Positions 29,073-37,245 are shown, counted from the first letter of the stretch. The stretch: 64,000 bases of DNA from Chitinophagaceae bacterium UBA1931 (GCA_002337125.1 DDFJ01000004.1:1-64000), one strand, 5' to 3'. Made by a program: numbers and translations. The notes: generated from the letters alone by a model not told the origin.

Positions 29073-30872
29073 ATGGAAGCAAGTAAAAAACGACAGATAA
29101 AGGATGGACAGAAGTTTGATCAGCTTTTCCCAAAAGCAGAAGAACAGACTTCGATGATCCGGCATAATGCGAACGTATCGCATACGGTAAAGTTCATTCC
29201 TGAAGTTGTTACACAAACCCTGCATCACACAAAAGCACTTGCGCAGTACTTAAAACAACCTGCGACCTATGAAAGCTGTGCAGCGATCTGGCGTTTTGTT
29301 TATGACCATATTGCTTATACCAAAGACAGAGATGGTTATGAAGAAATCAGAAGTCCTGCACGAACCTGGCACGACAGAAAACAAGGGGTGGATTGCGATT
29401 GTTATTCGGTGTTTATCTCCTCTATCCTCAGCAACCTGCAAATCCCGCACCTGCTTCGTATCACGAAGTATCACCGTGATTACTTTCAGCATATCTACCC
29501 CGTCGTGCTTTTAAATGGAAAAGAAATCATTATTGATTGTGTAACCGATCAGTTTAATTACGAAGTACCCTATTCAGAAAAAAAAGATTACCCTATGGAT
29601 CTGCATTACCTCAGTGGCTTTGATGATGATTTTAATGGCTTTGGCAAGATTGCAAAAAAAGCTGCAAAGAAAACAACGCTACCTGCAGCTGTTACAACCA
29701 AGTCAGCAAAAAAAGGCAATTCAATTCTGCAAAAACTAAAAGCCGGTAAATCAAAATCAACTGCTGCCAAACCTGCTGCTGCAACAGCAAAAAAGAAAGG
29801 CATTAAAAACATTCTCAACAAAGTCAACAAGATTAATCCTGCTACTGTGCTGTTACGTAATGGCATTTTAGCTTCCATGAAACTCAACATCAAAAATGTA
29901 GCAGGACGTTTACGCTGGAGTTATTTAACGCCTGAACAGGCAACCGCTAAAAATATTGATCCGGCGAAGTTTCAGCGGCTGATTGCTGTAAGACAAAAAC
30001 TGGAAAATATTTTTTATGGTGCCGGTGGTAAACCGGAGAATTTAAAAAAAGCAATCCTCTCCGGTAAAGGCAACAAAGACAAAGCTGTGAATGGATTAAA
30101 TGGTTATGGATTCAGCGGCGTGGAATACATGAACACTTCTACTACTCTGCCACAGTTACTCGGCCCGGATGTCTACACTGATGAGAATGATTTAGTGATG
30201 GGTCAGTTAGGTGAACCCATTACACTTGCAACCATTGCAGCAGCAACAGGTGTGATCTCCGGTATCATTGCTGCACTCAAACAAATCGGAGACATTTTTG
30301 TCAGCAAGACAAAAGGCTCTGAAGATTTTGATGAACAGAAAAACCAGGCTGCAGAAAATAATCAACCAACACCTGATACCACAACGATCCCAACTACTGC
30401 TACCAATCCGCTTGCACCAACTGCAACAGTTGCTATCAACACAGGAGCAGAACAGGATGCATCACTGCCTGCTGAAAACAATACATTCAATACCAGTAAT
30501 GCCATGCTTCCGGTTGCTACAGATGATTTATCACCTTCTCCTGCATCAACTACAACTGCTGTCACAACAGATGCGACAAATACTGCAACTGCTGATACAG
30601 CTGCTACAGATACAACAAACAATGCAGGCGGTAACACAGCTGATCAGAGCTTTTGGGATAAGAATAAAAGCTGGTTAAAACCCGTACTCATTGGAGCTGG
30701 TGGATTAAGCCTGGTGGCCATTGGTTTTACCATGTTTAAACCGGGCAAAAAATCATCGCCTTCCCCACCGTCTTCATTAGGAGGACTGCCAAACAAAAGA
30801 AAAAAACATCACCGTAAATCAAAACCACAAAAACGAAAACATACACGCAAAAAAGCAATCGCCTTATTGTAA
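29073..30872 (+). CDS. Transglutaminase-fold protein with C-terminal membrane anchor
   Basis: 599 residues. Residues ~60-165 match the transglutaminase-like cysteine protease fold: Cys in GVDCDCYSVF (C108), His in FQHIYPVV (H140) and Asp in IIIDCVTD (D155). Residues ~195-265 are a Lys/Ala-rich linker, and ~265-345 a helical domain (RNGILASMKLNIKNVAGRLR). A Thr/Ala/Asp low-complexity stretch follows (~430-525), then a transmembrane helix (~537-555) and a very basic tail (~KKHHRKSKPQKRKHTRKK). The mix of a wall- or protein-processing fold with an anchor and a nucleic-acid-like basic tail suits a virion or secretion component. The substrate (peptide bond, crosslink or peptidoglycan stem) is unknown. 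The start ATG is preceded by the motif CCGTACCCT that also precedes the 36316 gene. Confidence 0.75.
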   Translation: MEASKKRQIKDGQKFDQLFPKAEEQTSMIRHNANVSHTVKFIPEVVTQTLHHTKALAQYLKQPATYESCAAIWRFVYDHIAYTKDRDGYEEIRSPARTWHDRKQGVDCDCYSVFISSILSNLQIPHLLRITKYHRDYFQHIYPVVLLNGKEIIIDCVTDQFNYEVPYSEKKDYPMDLHYLSGFDDDFNGFGKIAKKAAKKTTLPAAVTTKSAKKGNSILQKLKAGKSKSTAAKPAAATAKKKGIKNILNKVNKINPATVLLRNGILASMKLNIKNVAGRLRWSYLTPEQATAKNIDPAKFQRLIAVRQKLENIFYGAGGKPENLKKAILSGKGNKDKAVNGLNGYGFSGVEYMNTSTTLPQLLGPDVYTDENDLVMGQLGEPITLATIAAATGVISGIIAALKQIGDIFVSKTKGSEDFDEQKNQAAENNQPTPDTTTIPTTATNPLAPTATVAINTGAEQDASLPAENNTFNTSNAMLPVATDDLSPSPASTTTAVTTDATNTATADTAATDTTNNAGGNTADQSFWDKNKSWLKPVLIGAGGLSLVAIGFTMFKPGKKSSPSPPSSLGGLPNKRKKHHRKSKPQKRKHTRKKAIALL

Positions 30873-30893
30873 AAACACTTTAAACAAAACATC

Positions 30894-31469
30894 ATGGCTA
30901 AAAAAAAGAAAGGATCATATGCCAAGCAAGCCAGGAGAAACAGTTTTCTCGCAGGCTTGGGTTCACCGCTTGCCACCAAAGGCAACATTAAAAACTCCGC
31001 CCTGGAAACAGGTAAAGACATTCTGATCTGTGTGCTGGGTGGTGGTATCATTGGAGCCGCCATCGGCAGACCCTCCCTTGCAGTGGGGATTGTCACCACA
31101 GGTCTGGGACACTATTCCGGTAACAAACTCACACAACTGCTGGGGCTTGGCATGATGGCTGCCAACGGATTTCAGAAAAGCACATCCACTGTCAGTGGTC
31201 TGGAAGGACTGGATGGTGTCAAAGAACGTCTCCAGGCTTACAAAGAAAACTTTTCGGAGAAACTCTATCTCGATAAGTTCAAAAAGAAAACAACAACTGC
31301 TGCCGCTACTAACGGCATCGGTGAGCTGCAGTATTTTAATTACCCCGGTAATGACCTGGCTGCACTAAGTGCCATTGAAGAACAGATTGCCGACAGTGCC
31401 ATCCAGTTCAATGGTGGGATGCCTGAACTCGAAATGGGATCAGCTGATCCCGATGAATTTATTTTTTAA
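30894..31469 (+). CDS. Basic membrane protein
   Basis: 191 residues. It begins with a Lys-rich segment (MAKKKKGSYAKQARRN), then a Gly-rich hydrophobic region over about residues 42-90 (LICVLGGGIIGAAIG, VGIVTTGLGHYSG, LLGLGMMAANGF) that can form two helices, then a charged tail ending in acidic residues. No family is recognised. A basic N-terminus plus glycine-rich helices is a frequent make-up for internal-membrane proteins of non-tailed phages, which is suggestive only. It lies 21 nt after the transglutaminase gene and 40 nt before the capsid candidate. Confidence 0.6.
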   Translation: MAKKKKGSYAKQARRNSFLAGLGSPLATKGNIKNSALETGKDILICVLGGGIIGAAIGRPSLAVGIVTTGLGHYSGNKLTQLLGLGMMAANGFQKSTSTVSGLEGLDGVKERLQAYKENFSEKLYLDKFKKKTTTAAATNGIGELQYFNYPGNDLAALSAIEEQIADSAIQFNGGMPELEMGSADPDEFIF

Positions 31470-31509
31470 ACAACAGCAACCTTATTAAAAACACTTAATC
31501 ACAACAACT

Positions 31510-32229
31510 ATGTTAGGTTTACTTGAAGGAATTGAAGAATACAATAACCAGGGCGCATTACTTGGCCTTGAAGGAATGGATGATGGCGAACTGCTGGGTG
31601 CATTGCGCCGCATGAACCCCATCCAGCGTATGAAGACACTCACCAAACTCACCAACACAGGATCAGCATCCAAAGGTTCCCGTGCAGAGATGGAAAAGTT
31701 TTTTGGTGAACTTCCTGCACACATTAAAGAAGGTTTGGTAAAAGGAGAATTAAGACTGGCAGATTCCACGATCTACTCCATCAAACCGGTGAACTCCAAA
31801 ACAATCAAATTGTTTGAAACACAGGATGACAAAGAAATCGGTTTGCGTAATATCTCCAATGCAAAACTGCCAAAGAACCAGGCCTTTCTTGTCAGCGGTG
31901 TATTTCTGCTTGCAGGTACATCAGCGGATGGTACAAAAGATAAAATCATCGCCACCGAATTTAAAGGGCTGGAGAATTTCAACACGATTGCCAATGGTGA
32001 GTTCTCTCTGAAGAGCAATAAAAAACAAATCGTTCCTGAAACAGGTAACGTGGTGTTTAAAACAACAGGCAACAAAAATGTACCTGTGGGTTATTACAAA
32101 CTCGCTAATCCCCGTTTGATCCAGGATGATATTTTAATTGAGATGACGATTGAACTGGGTTCAATGGAAGGCATCCCGGCTAATACGTATATCTATGCCG
32201 GTCTGCATGGTACGATCACCACTCCTTAA
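31510..32229 (+). CDS. Beta-rich protein, candidate jelly-roll capsid protein
   Basis: 239 residues. The first ~70 are helical (LEGIEEYNNQG, MNPIQRMKTLTKL). From ~85 the sequence is a succession of strands with a compact beta-sandwich look: STIYSIKPV, AFLVSGVFLLAG, FSLKSNKKQIV, GNVVFKTT, ILIEMTIELGS, TYIYAGLHGTITTP. There is no signal peptide, catalytic motif or membrane span. Length and strand pattern resemble jelly-roll coat proteins of small non-tailed viruses. Its place between membrane proteins and an endolysin fits, but I cannot assign the family by sequence; a soluble matrix or scaffolding protein is an alternative. Confidence 0.4.
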   Translation: MLGLLEGIEEYNNQGALLGLEGMDDGELLGALRRMNPIQRMKTLTKLTNTGSASKGSRAEMEKFFGELPAHIKEGLVKGELRLADSTIYSIKPVNSKTIKLFETQDDKEIGLRNISNAKLPKNQAFLVSGVFLLAGTSADGTKDKIIATEFKGLENFNTIANGEFSLKSNKKQIVPETGNVVFKTTGNKNVPVGYYKLANPRLIQDDILIEMTIELGSMEGIPANTYIYAGLHGTITTP

Positions 32230-32267
32230 CTGTTTTTGTTTTTATTGTTTATCGATCAACAGGCGTT

Positions 32268-32296
32268 GCAGTGTTTGTCTTAACAGACAGCACTGC
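32268..32296 (+). other. Stem-loop in the spacer before the endolysin gene
   Basis: GCAGTG (32268-32273) pairs with CACTGC (32291-32296), and an inner GTCT/AGAC pairing gives a hairpin in the 90-nt gap after the capsid candidate. There is no T tract behind it, so it is more likely a processing or attenuation structure than a full terminator. Confidence 0.4.
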
Positions 32297-32319
32297 CTGC
32301 CGGTTGAACCTTTCACCTT

Positions 32320-32772
32320 ATGGAAAATAATTCTATTGCAATTAAAAACCTGAAAGCATTTCTGATCATGCTGCAATATGCTGAAGGCACGTTTGGTCAG
32401 GATGGTTACCGCAAATTATTTGGTGGTGGATTGGTTAATGATTTATCCAAACATCCCAACAGGGCCACAAAAAAATGGGGCATTACCAGTACAGCCGCAG
32501 GTGCTTACCAGATACTCAGCAAGACATGGACAGAACTGCAACAAAAAATCGGTTTGCCAGATTTCAGTCCCCTCAGCCAGGATAAAGCAGCCATTGAACT
32601 GATCCGCAGAAGAAAAGCACTGGAAGATGTGATGGCGGGACGAATTCATGATGCCTTGCAGAAATGCCGCAAAGAATGGGCTTCACTTCCGGGAGCTGGT
32701 TACGGACAGAATGAAAAAAATAAAAATGAACTGCTGATGATCTACCGCACTGCGGGTGGATCTGTCGCTTAA
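32320..32772 (+). CDS. Lambda R-type endolysin (lytic transglycosylase, GH104-like)
   Basis: 150 residues, almost the length of phage lambda endolysin R (158). It shares R's blocks: QYAEGT with the putative catalytic Glu22, GGGLVNDLSKHPN, STAAGAYQILSKTW, LPDFSPLSQDKAAIELI and WASLPGAGYGQNE. R-type enzymes cleave the MurNAc-GlcNAc bond to form 1,6-anhydro-MurNAc without water. There is no signal peptide, so it needs a holin or acts from within a particle. It is the clearest viral hallmark in the element. Its position upstream of the beta-rich proteins, rather than in the holin cluster at 38.4-39.6 kb, suggests it may be packaged with a virion, as in PRD1-like phages; that is inference. Confidence 0.9.
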   Translation: MENNSIAIKNLKAFLIMLQYAEGTFGQDGYRKLFGGGLVNDLSKHPNRATKKWGITSTAAGAYQILSKTWTELQQKIGLPDFSPLSQDKAAIELIRRRKALEDVMAGRIHDALQKCRKEWASLPGAGYGQNEKNKNELLMIYRTAGGSVA

Positions 32773-32783
32773 AAACACAAAGC

Positions 32784-33161
32784 ATGAACAAACGGATCAA
32801 AAAGCGTTATGATATTGATGTGACTGCTGCTAACGAATTACACACAAAAACATTTGAGCTGGATAAAACAGTGGAGAAGATTCACGGTATCCTCTTTACG
32901 TCTGATCGTGATGACCTGATGTATTACCGTGGCTCTGCCAAAGTGGAAATCAACAGTGAAGAAATCTTCCCCGAAGCTTATGAAAGCAAACTGCTGATGA
33001 GTGGCTTAAACGTTTCTCCCAATGATCGTTATTATTCACTGGGTGGTATTGCACCAGGCAACTTCAAAGTAAAAGTGGAATACAAAGACAATCCTGATAC
33101 AAGACTTGCTTTTGTTGTGTATCGTGTGTCACTGTATTTAGATGTAGAGGTAAGGCAGTAA
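32784..33161 (+). CDS. Small beta-rich protein, possible virion component
   Basis: 125 residues with no signal or membrane span. Strand-like segments (KIHGILFTS, SAKVEINSEEIFP, NFKVKVEYKDN, LAFVVYRVSLYLDVEV) separated by turns suggest a single beta-sandwich. The start lies 11 nt after the endolysin stop. It is followed by a 116-nt inverted repeat. It could be a minor coat, penton or spike-base protein next to the larger Pro-hinged protein downstream; no homologue is recognised. Confidence 0.5.
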   Translation: MNKRIKKRYDIDVTAANELHTKTFELDKTVEKIHGILFTSDRDDLMYYRGSAKVEINSEEIFPEAYESKLLMSGLNVSPNDRYYSLGGIAPGNFKVKVEYKDNPDTRLAFVVYRVSLYLDVEVRQ

Positions 33162-33277
33162 TAAGTTGTAAGTAATAAGTAATAAGTGATAAGTAAAAAG
33201 GCAAAAGTTAAAAGCCTTGCGTTTACTTACAACCTATTACTTATAACCTATGACTTACTACTTACAACTTACAACTT
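33162..33277. repeat. Imperfect inverted repeat built of TAAGT/ACTTA units
   Basis: The left arm consists of repeated AAGTAATAAGT-like units and the right arm of ACTTACAAC/ATTACTTATAAC units. The two are approximate reverse complements around a small AAGGC...GCCTT core (33198-33216). The whole element fills the spacer between two genes exactly, from the stop codon of one to just before the ATG of the next. Such palindromic intergenic units are known in Bacteroidota genomes; this one may act as a processing or termination structure. Confidence 0.75.
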
Positions 33278-33283
33278 AACAGC

Positions 33284-34234
33284 ATGTTACAGCAAACAGC
33301 GATACTACAAAAACAGAAGATCACAAGAAAGGGTGAGATTAATTATTTCCAGGTAGCGTTACCAGGCACAGTGAAAAAAATCATAGCTGTTGAAACCAGT
33401 GTGGTTTGTTATACGGATGCGCAGATTATAGAAGAAGATCAAACAACAGCAGTCATACCAGATGGTTCGTCGGGTGATCCTGGTGGCAGTGGTACAACAT
33501 CAAATAACAGTTGTCCCAATCCGGGCGCTGCCTCGTTTACTCAACTGAGCAGTACACTTGCAGGTGCAGAACTTACACAAGTATTCCAGGTGGGTGCTGC
33601 GGTGAATCCCGGTTTCAGTTACAATACGGGTGTTTATTCTGTTGTGTTAACTGTTGTTGCAGATGATGGTGATACACCTGCTTCTATTGCTGCTAAAGTG
33701 GCGGCTGCAATCAACAACACCACACTTGCAACATGGAGTCAGTATGGAAGTAATAATCACAATTACAAACCAACAGCAAGCAGTGCGGGTGATCTGATGA
33801 CAGTGACAGTGGATAATCAGCATTCCTTTTTTGCTTCAGGTACTGGTTCCTGTTCTGCTGCTCCACCACCGCCTCCACCACCTGATCCTGTTGATCCGCC
33901 ACCAGTGCTGTTAACCTATGATCCGTTGTTTACGATCCGTCGCCAGGAGAAAGCTGGTGTACTGGCTTTACAAAGTCCTGATGCGACTGATATTTTCTAT
34001 CAGTCTGAAGTATTCCGTGATGACAGAAATATCCGCTTTGCCGATTACACATTCGTTGGTTCAATGCCGGGAGAATGGTTAAAAGGAAGAAAACGCTATG
34101 CAACAGAAGTGTTGATTGAAACAGAATCACCGATCCTTGAAGCGTATTACAAAGATGAACTGGGACTCCTTCACGGCAAGGATCTCAACTATGAACTGAA
34201 CCTGATTATCTGGTTTGAAAAAGAGCAATCATGA
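33284..34234 (+). CDS. Proline-hinged beta-rich protein, candidate spike or fibre
   Basis: 316 residues in three parts: an N-terminal beta segment (GEINYFQVALPGTVKKI, ~15-45); a Ser/Thr/Gly-rich Ig-like middle (~75-190) with VYSVVLTVVADDGDTPASIA, a pattern common in phage fibre and neck proteins; and then a proline hinge (PPPPPPPDPVDPPP, ~193-206) leading to a ~110-residue C-terminal beta domain (TDIFYQSEVFRDDRNIRF, RYATEVLIETESPI). It overlaps the next gene by 4 nt. The architecture (anchor, hinge, head) is that of a host-facing spike, but no receptor-binding family is recognised. Confidence 0.5.
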   Translation: MLQQTAILQKQKITRKGEINYFQVALPGTVKKIIAVETSVVCYTDAQIIEEDQTTAVIPDGSSGDPGGSGTTSNNSCPNPGAASFTQLSSTLAGAELTQVFQVGAAVNPGFSYNTGVYSVVLTVVADDGDTPASIAAKVAAAINNTTLATWSQYGSNNHNYKPTASSAGDLMTVTVDNQHSFFASGTGSCSAAPPPPPPPDPVDPPPVLLTYDPLFTIRRQEKAGVLALQSPDATDIFYQSEVFRDDRNIRFADYTFVGSMPGEWLKGRKRYATEVLIETESPILEAYYKDELGLLHGKDLNYELNLIIWFEKEQS

Positions 34235-34569
34235 CTGGAGAACTCGCTTTAGATTATATCCGCAGGCGTATGCAGGAAATGGGTTATGGTTCACGATACC
34301 TGATCCGTTTCCGTCACCTGCTGCTGAAGCCAACAGAAGTACGTGAGATTACGGCTTACAACCAGGTCTTCCTGTTGATTGAGCCGGAAAATGATCTGCG
34401 TATTGAAAGTGATGTGGGATTGTTTGATCTCAATGAAGATCATGCCAACGAACTGCAATATGAACACCGGGGAAGGATCAGGATTACCAACCTGTCTCTC
34501 AGCCCCCTCAATGCCCGTTTTTTACAAGCTATACCTGTAAACCTGAATCAAGATGCCCGTAACCAATGA
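34231..34569 (+). CDS. Small beta-rich protein
   Basis: 112 residues beginning with a short amphipathic helix (ELALDYIRRRMQEMGYG) followed by beta segments (YLIRFRHLLLKPTEVREI, QVFLLIEPENDLRIESDVG, GRIRITNLSLSPLNARF). The ATG overlaps the stop of the spike candidate (ATGA), and its own stop overlaps the next gene by 17 nt, so all three are co-translated. No known domain is seen. It may be a virion structural partner of the neighbouring proteins. Confidence 0.5.
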   Translation: MTGELALDYIRRRMQEMGYGSRYLIRFRHLLLKPTEVREITAYNQVFLLIEPENDLRIESDVGLFDLNEDHANELQYEHRGRIRITNLSLSPLNARFLQAIPVNLNQDARNQ

Positions 34570-35380
34570 TGTATATGACCAGTTAAAGATTGATAAGCTC
34601 AAACACTTCTTAGAAGCGCAGGCTGAGAAAGGACAAGCACGTCCCTTTGAAATCTTTGTAGACAATCTGAAAGTGGTTTCTAAAACAGACGATCCAAAAG
34701 AGTTTGACAGCTATGAGTTTTACATGAATGAAGACACCGAGAAAGTCCGCATCCTGATTTATAACTCGCATCTGTCACCACGTAACGATCAGTATTGTTA
34801 TATGGTGCAGCGTAACAAAACAGAAAAATCACTGAACGGGCTTGGTGAAATAGAAGATATGATCCAGCAACGCCTGGAAGCCCGTGACCGTGAATACGAG
34901 TTAAACCGTCTGAAAGAAGAACTGGAGGATGCCAGAGAAGAAACAGCTGAGCTGGAAAAATATTCCAAAGAACTGGAAGAAGAAATCCGTCACCTCAAAG
35001 ACAACAAGTTCAAACTCGGCAACATCAACCTTGGTGAACTTGCTTCGGTTGCACTGGAAGGATTTGTGCGGCGTAACCCGCAGATGTTATCCAAGATACC
35101 AGGAGGTGAAGCACTCACCGGTATCATTGAACAGGATAACCAGGAAAAAGAACGCCTGCAGGCTTCAGCACCTGCAAGTGATTCACAGATTACCATTGAA
35201 AAAAACAGTACCGCTGACATTACAGAAGAAGAAAAAAGACAACTGGCCTACCTGCGCAAATTTGAACAATGCTTAAACAGGGAACAGGCAGCCCAGTTTA
35301 ACATCATCATCAATGCCATTGTTGATGACCCTTCCCTGCTGCAAGAAATCCTTACACTGATTGAACAAAAAAAGAACTGA
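34553..35380 (+). CDS. Beta + coiled-coil protein
   Basis: 275 residues. The N-terminal ~95 form a strand-rich domain (RPFEIFVDNLKVVSKTDDP, KVRILIYNSHLSP, QYCYMVQRNK), then comes a long charged coiled coil (~105-155, LEARDREYELNRLKEELE and onward). A helical Gly-containing segment and an acidic Gln-rich C-terminus follow. There is no signal or membrane helix. The layout suggests a trimeric or dimeric scaffold linking the preceding small beta proteins. The family is unknown. Confidence 0.5.
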   Translation: MPVTNDVYDQLKIDKLKHFLEAQAEKGQARPFEIFVDNLKVVSKTDDPKEFDSYEFYMNEDTEKVRILIYNSHLSPRNDQYCYMVQRNKTEKSLNGLGEIEDMIQQRLEARDREYELNRLKEELEDAREETAELEKYSKELEEEIRHLKDNKFKLGNINLGELASVALEGFVRRNPQMLSKIPGGEALTGIIEQDNQEKERLQASAPASDSQITIEKNSTADITEEEKRQLAYLRKFEQCLNREQAAQFNIIINAIVDDPSLLQEILTLIEQKKN

Positions 35381-35390
35381 TTAAAAAACC

Positions 35391-35573
35391 ATGAAATCAT
35401 TTAAGTACCAGGTAACACTGGAAGAAAAAACAGAACAGGAAGCCGATCAGAAAATGGAAGCCATTTCTGTACTGGCAAAAAAACTCAGTACAAAAGAACT
35501 TTCCAGGCTGGCGCATATTGTGAAGCATGATCCTGTAAAAACAGCAATGGCTAAAAAGTATTTAGGTGTTTAA
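35391..35573 (+). CDS. Small helical protein
   Basis: 60 residues, charged and helical (KTEQEADQKMEAISVLAKK, then LSRLAHIVKHDPVKTAMAK). It starts 11 nt after the coiled-coil gene and overlaps the longest form of the next ORF by 8 nt. No motif or membrane span. It is short but well placed in the operon and has codon use like its neighbours. Confidence 0.5.
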   Translation: MKSFKYQVTLEEKTEQEADQKMEAISVLAKKLSTKELSRLAHIVKHDPVKTAMAKKYLGV

Positions 35574-36291
35574 TCCACTTCTAACCTTTCTTCCCTTGAA
35601 AGCAACTTCCACTTCAGCACAACCAAACAGTTCTGTAAAAGAAAACATGATCTATGCCCTGATCGGGCTGGTTGTGCTGGGTGGCAGTATCTGGCTGGGA
35701 AGAAACCTGATCCGTGAAGCAAGGGCTTCCAAAGAACAGAAGAAAACATTTGAAGAAGGTAATCCTGCTGCTTTTGCACAACAGTTGAAAATGGCTTTTG
35801 AAAACGATAATTATTTTGGCTGGGGTACTGATGAAGAAACAGTCCGCATGGTGATGCGTAAAATACCTACCAAGGAATTGTTTAAAAAAGTAATTCAGTC
35901 TTATCAGACCTTGTACAATGCCAGTTTAATGGCTGATTTAAAAAGCGAGTTAACCACCAGTGAATACAATGAAGCTATTGCCATACTGGCGGCCAAGCCT
36001 GATACGATTTTATTTGCTGCCGGTTCAACAATCAGCAGCACTCAATACCAGTCCTGGGCAAAACGCCTGCATGCTGCTTTTGAAAAAACCTACTGGTTCT
36101 TACCGGGAACAGATGAAGAAGCCATCAAAGCTGTCTTTATGGAAATCCCGACACAGAAAGATTTTTTACAGGTAGCTGCTGCTTATAAAAAAGAATATGG
36201 TAGTGAACTCAGCAGTGATTTAAAAGCTGAACTGGAGTTCTGGGAATATGCACCCATGATGGAACTGATACAGCAAAAACCAACAGCTTAA
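35566..36291 (+). CDS. Membrane-anchored annexin-like repeat protein
   Basis: Up to 241 residues from the GTG at 35566; a TTG at 35596 or an ATG at 35647 may be the real start. A transmembrane helix lies at residues 28-46 (MIYALIGLVVLGGSIWLG). It is followed by two tandem ~75-residue helical repeats with annexin hallmarks: GTDEETVRMVM (87-97) with ADLKSEL (123-129), and GTDEEAIKAVF (181-191) with SDLKAEL (217-223). Each has the annexin order of helices, an Ala/Phe-rich start, and a YxxxYxxxL core. Annexins bind acidic membranes with calcium. Bacterial annexin-like domains are known but rare. Here the anchor already fixes the protein in a membrane, so the repeats may bind lipid or partners. 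Confidence 0.7.
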   Translation: MFNPLLTFLPLKATSTSAQPNSSVKENMIYALIGLVVLGGSIWLGRNLIREARASKEQKKTFEEGNPAAFAQQLKMAFENDNYFGWGTDEETVRMVMRKIPTKELFKKVIQSYQTLYNASLMADLKSELTTSEYNEAIAILAAKPDTILFAAGSTISSTQYQSWAKRLHAAFEKTYWFLPGTDEEAIKAVFMEIPTQKDFLQVAAAYKKEYGSELSSDLKAELEFWEYAPMMELIQQKPTA

Positions 36292-36315
36292 AGCTGTTCT
36301 TAATAACCGTACCCT

Positions 36316-37245
36316 ATGAAACAAAAGAAAACAACAAAAGGTAAATCGTCGAAAAAGAAAATAGTTATTGCTTCTGTTGCCATTGGTGTAACAGGTTTAC
36401 TGGGATATTTTGGCTGGCAGTACCTGAAAAAGAAAAAACAATCCGGTTCAACAGACATGGATGTTTTGCTGAGTAAAATCCAGACACCCGTTGCAAACAC
36501 CCAGGTATATACTGCACTGCAACCAAAAATTGCAGCAGTAAAAAAAACAGCGCAGTCCACAACACCTGCACGTAATGATGCATTCCCGTTGAAGAAAGGC
36601 AGCAAGGGTGAGAAAGTGAAACAATTGCAGCTCGCACTCATCAACCGTTATGGTTCTTCTGTACTTCCTAAATATGGCGCAGATGGTGATTTTGGTTCGG
36701 AGGTAGCCAATGCACTAAAAAAAATCAACATGCCCGATACAATTACTGAAAGCATGTTTAATGTACTGACACAATCATCCAAATCAAACACAGATGCAGC
36801 AACAATTGGGAAAGAGTTGTACAAAGCAGCGATTACCAGAGACCTGAATCAAACTATTTCACTACTGAAAAAATTAACTTCTTCCGATGATTACAACACA
36901 GCGAACGAGCAGTTTAAGCTGGGACGTATCAATGGTGTAAGACAAACCATTGTCAACGGTTTACTCAACAGTTTTACCAAAGCTGCTGATAAAGAAAAAA
37001 TCAAGTTTGAATTTCTGCGGATTGGTTTGCAGTATGATGGTAACAAATGGAGCTTGTCGGGTATTGATGGCAAACCCATTGTCACCAGCAGTGCTTCTAC
37101 TGTTTGGCTGAATGCAAAAGAATCAGTTGCTGTGCCTGCTAATACAGTGTTAGGTAATGAAGTCAGCAGACGACTGGATTATACGCTGTTTGAAAACAAA
37201 GGCAATTACTTTTTAGTCGAATCAAAATCAGTACGCTATTTATAA
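36316..37245 (+). CDS. Membrane-anchored peptidoglycan-binding protein
   Basis: 309 residues. A basic N-terminus precedes a transmembrane helix (~16-37, VIASVAIGVTGLLGYFGWQY). Residues ~90-150 are a PG_binding_1-type domain (PLKKGSKGEKVKQLQLALI, GADGDFGSEVANALK). A helical domain (~160-225, with SSDDYNTANEQFKLGR) is vaguely annexin-like, and a C-terminal beta domain (WSLSG to SVRYL) follows. A bound wall and a membrane helix in one chain imply action across the periplasm or from a virion membrane. The start ATG is preceded by CCGTACCCT, shared with the transglutaminase gene. Confidence 0.7.
   Translation: MKQKKTTKGKSSKKKIVIASVAIGVTGLLGYFGWQYLKKKKQSGSTDMDVLLSKIQTPVANTQVYTALQPKIAAVKKTAQSTTPARNDAFPLKKGSKGEKVKQLQLALINRYGSSVLPKYGADGDFGSEVANALKKINMPDTITESMFNVLTQSSKSNTDAATIGKELYKAAITRDLNQTISLLKKLTSSDDYNTANEQFKLGRINGVRQTIVNGLLNSFTKAADKEKIKFEFLRIGLQYDGNKWSLSGIDGKPIVTSSASTVWLNAKESVAVPANTVLGNEVSRRLDYTLFENKGNYFLVESKSVRYL

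Noticed and set aside
30268..30678. 136-residue frame rich in Leu/Gln
   Set aside because: It is a shadow of the Thr/Ala low-complexity stalk of the transglutaminase-fold protein.
33162..33277. CRISPR array
   Set aside because: Units are short, degenerate and arranged as an inverted repeat without spacers.
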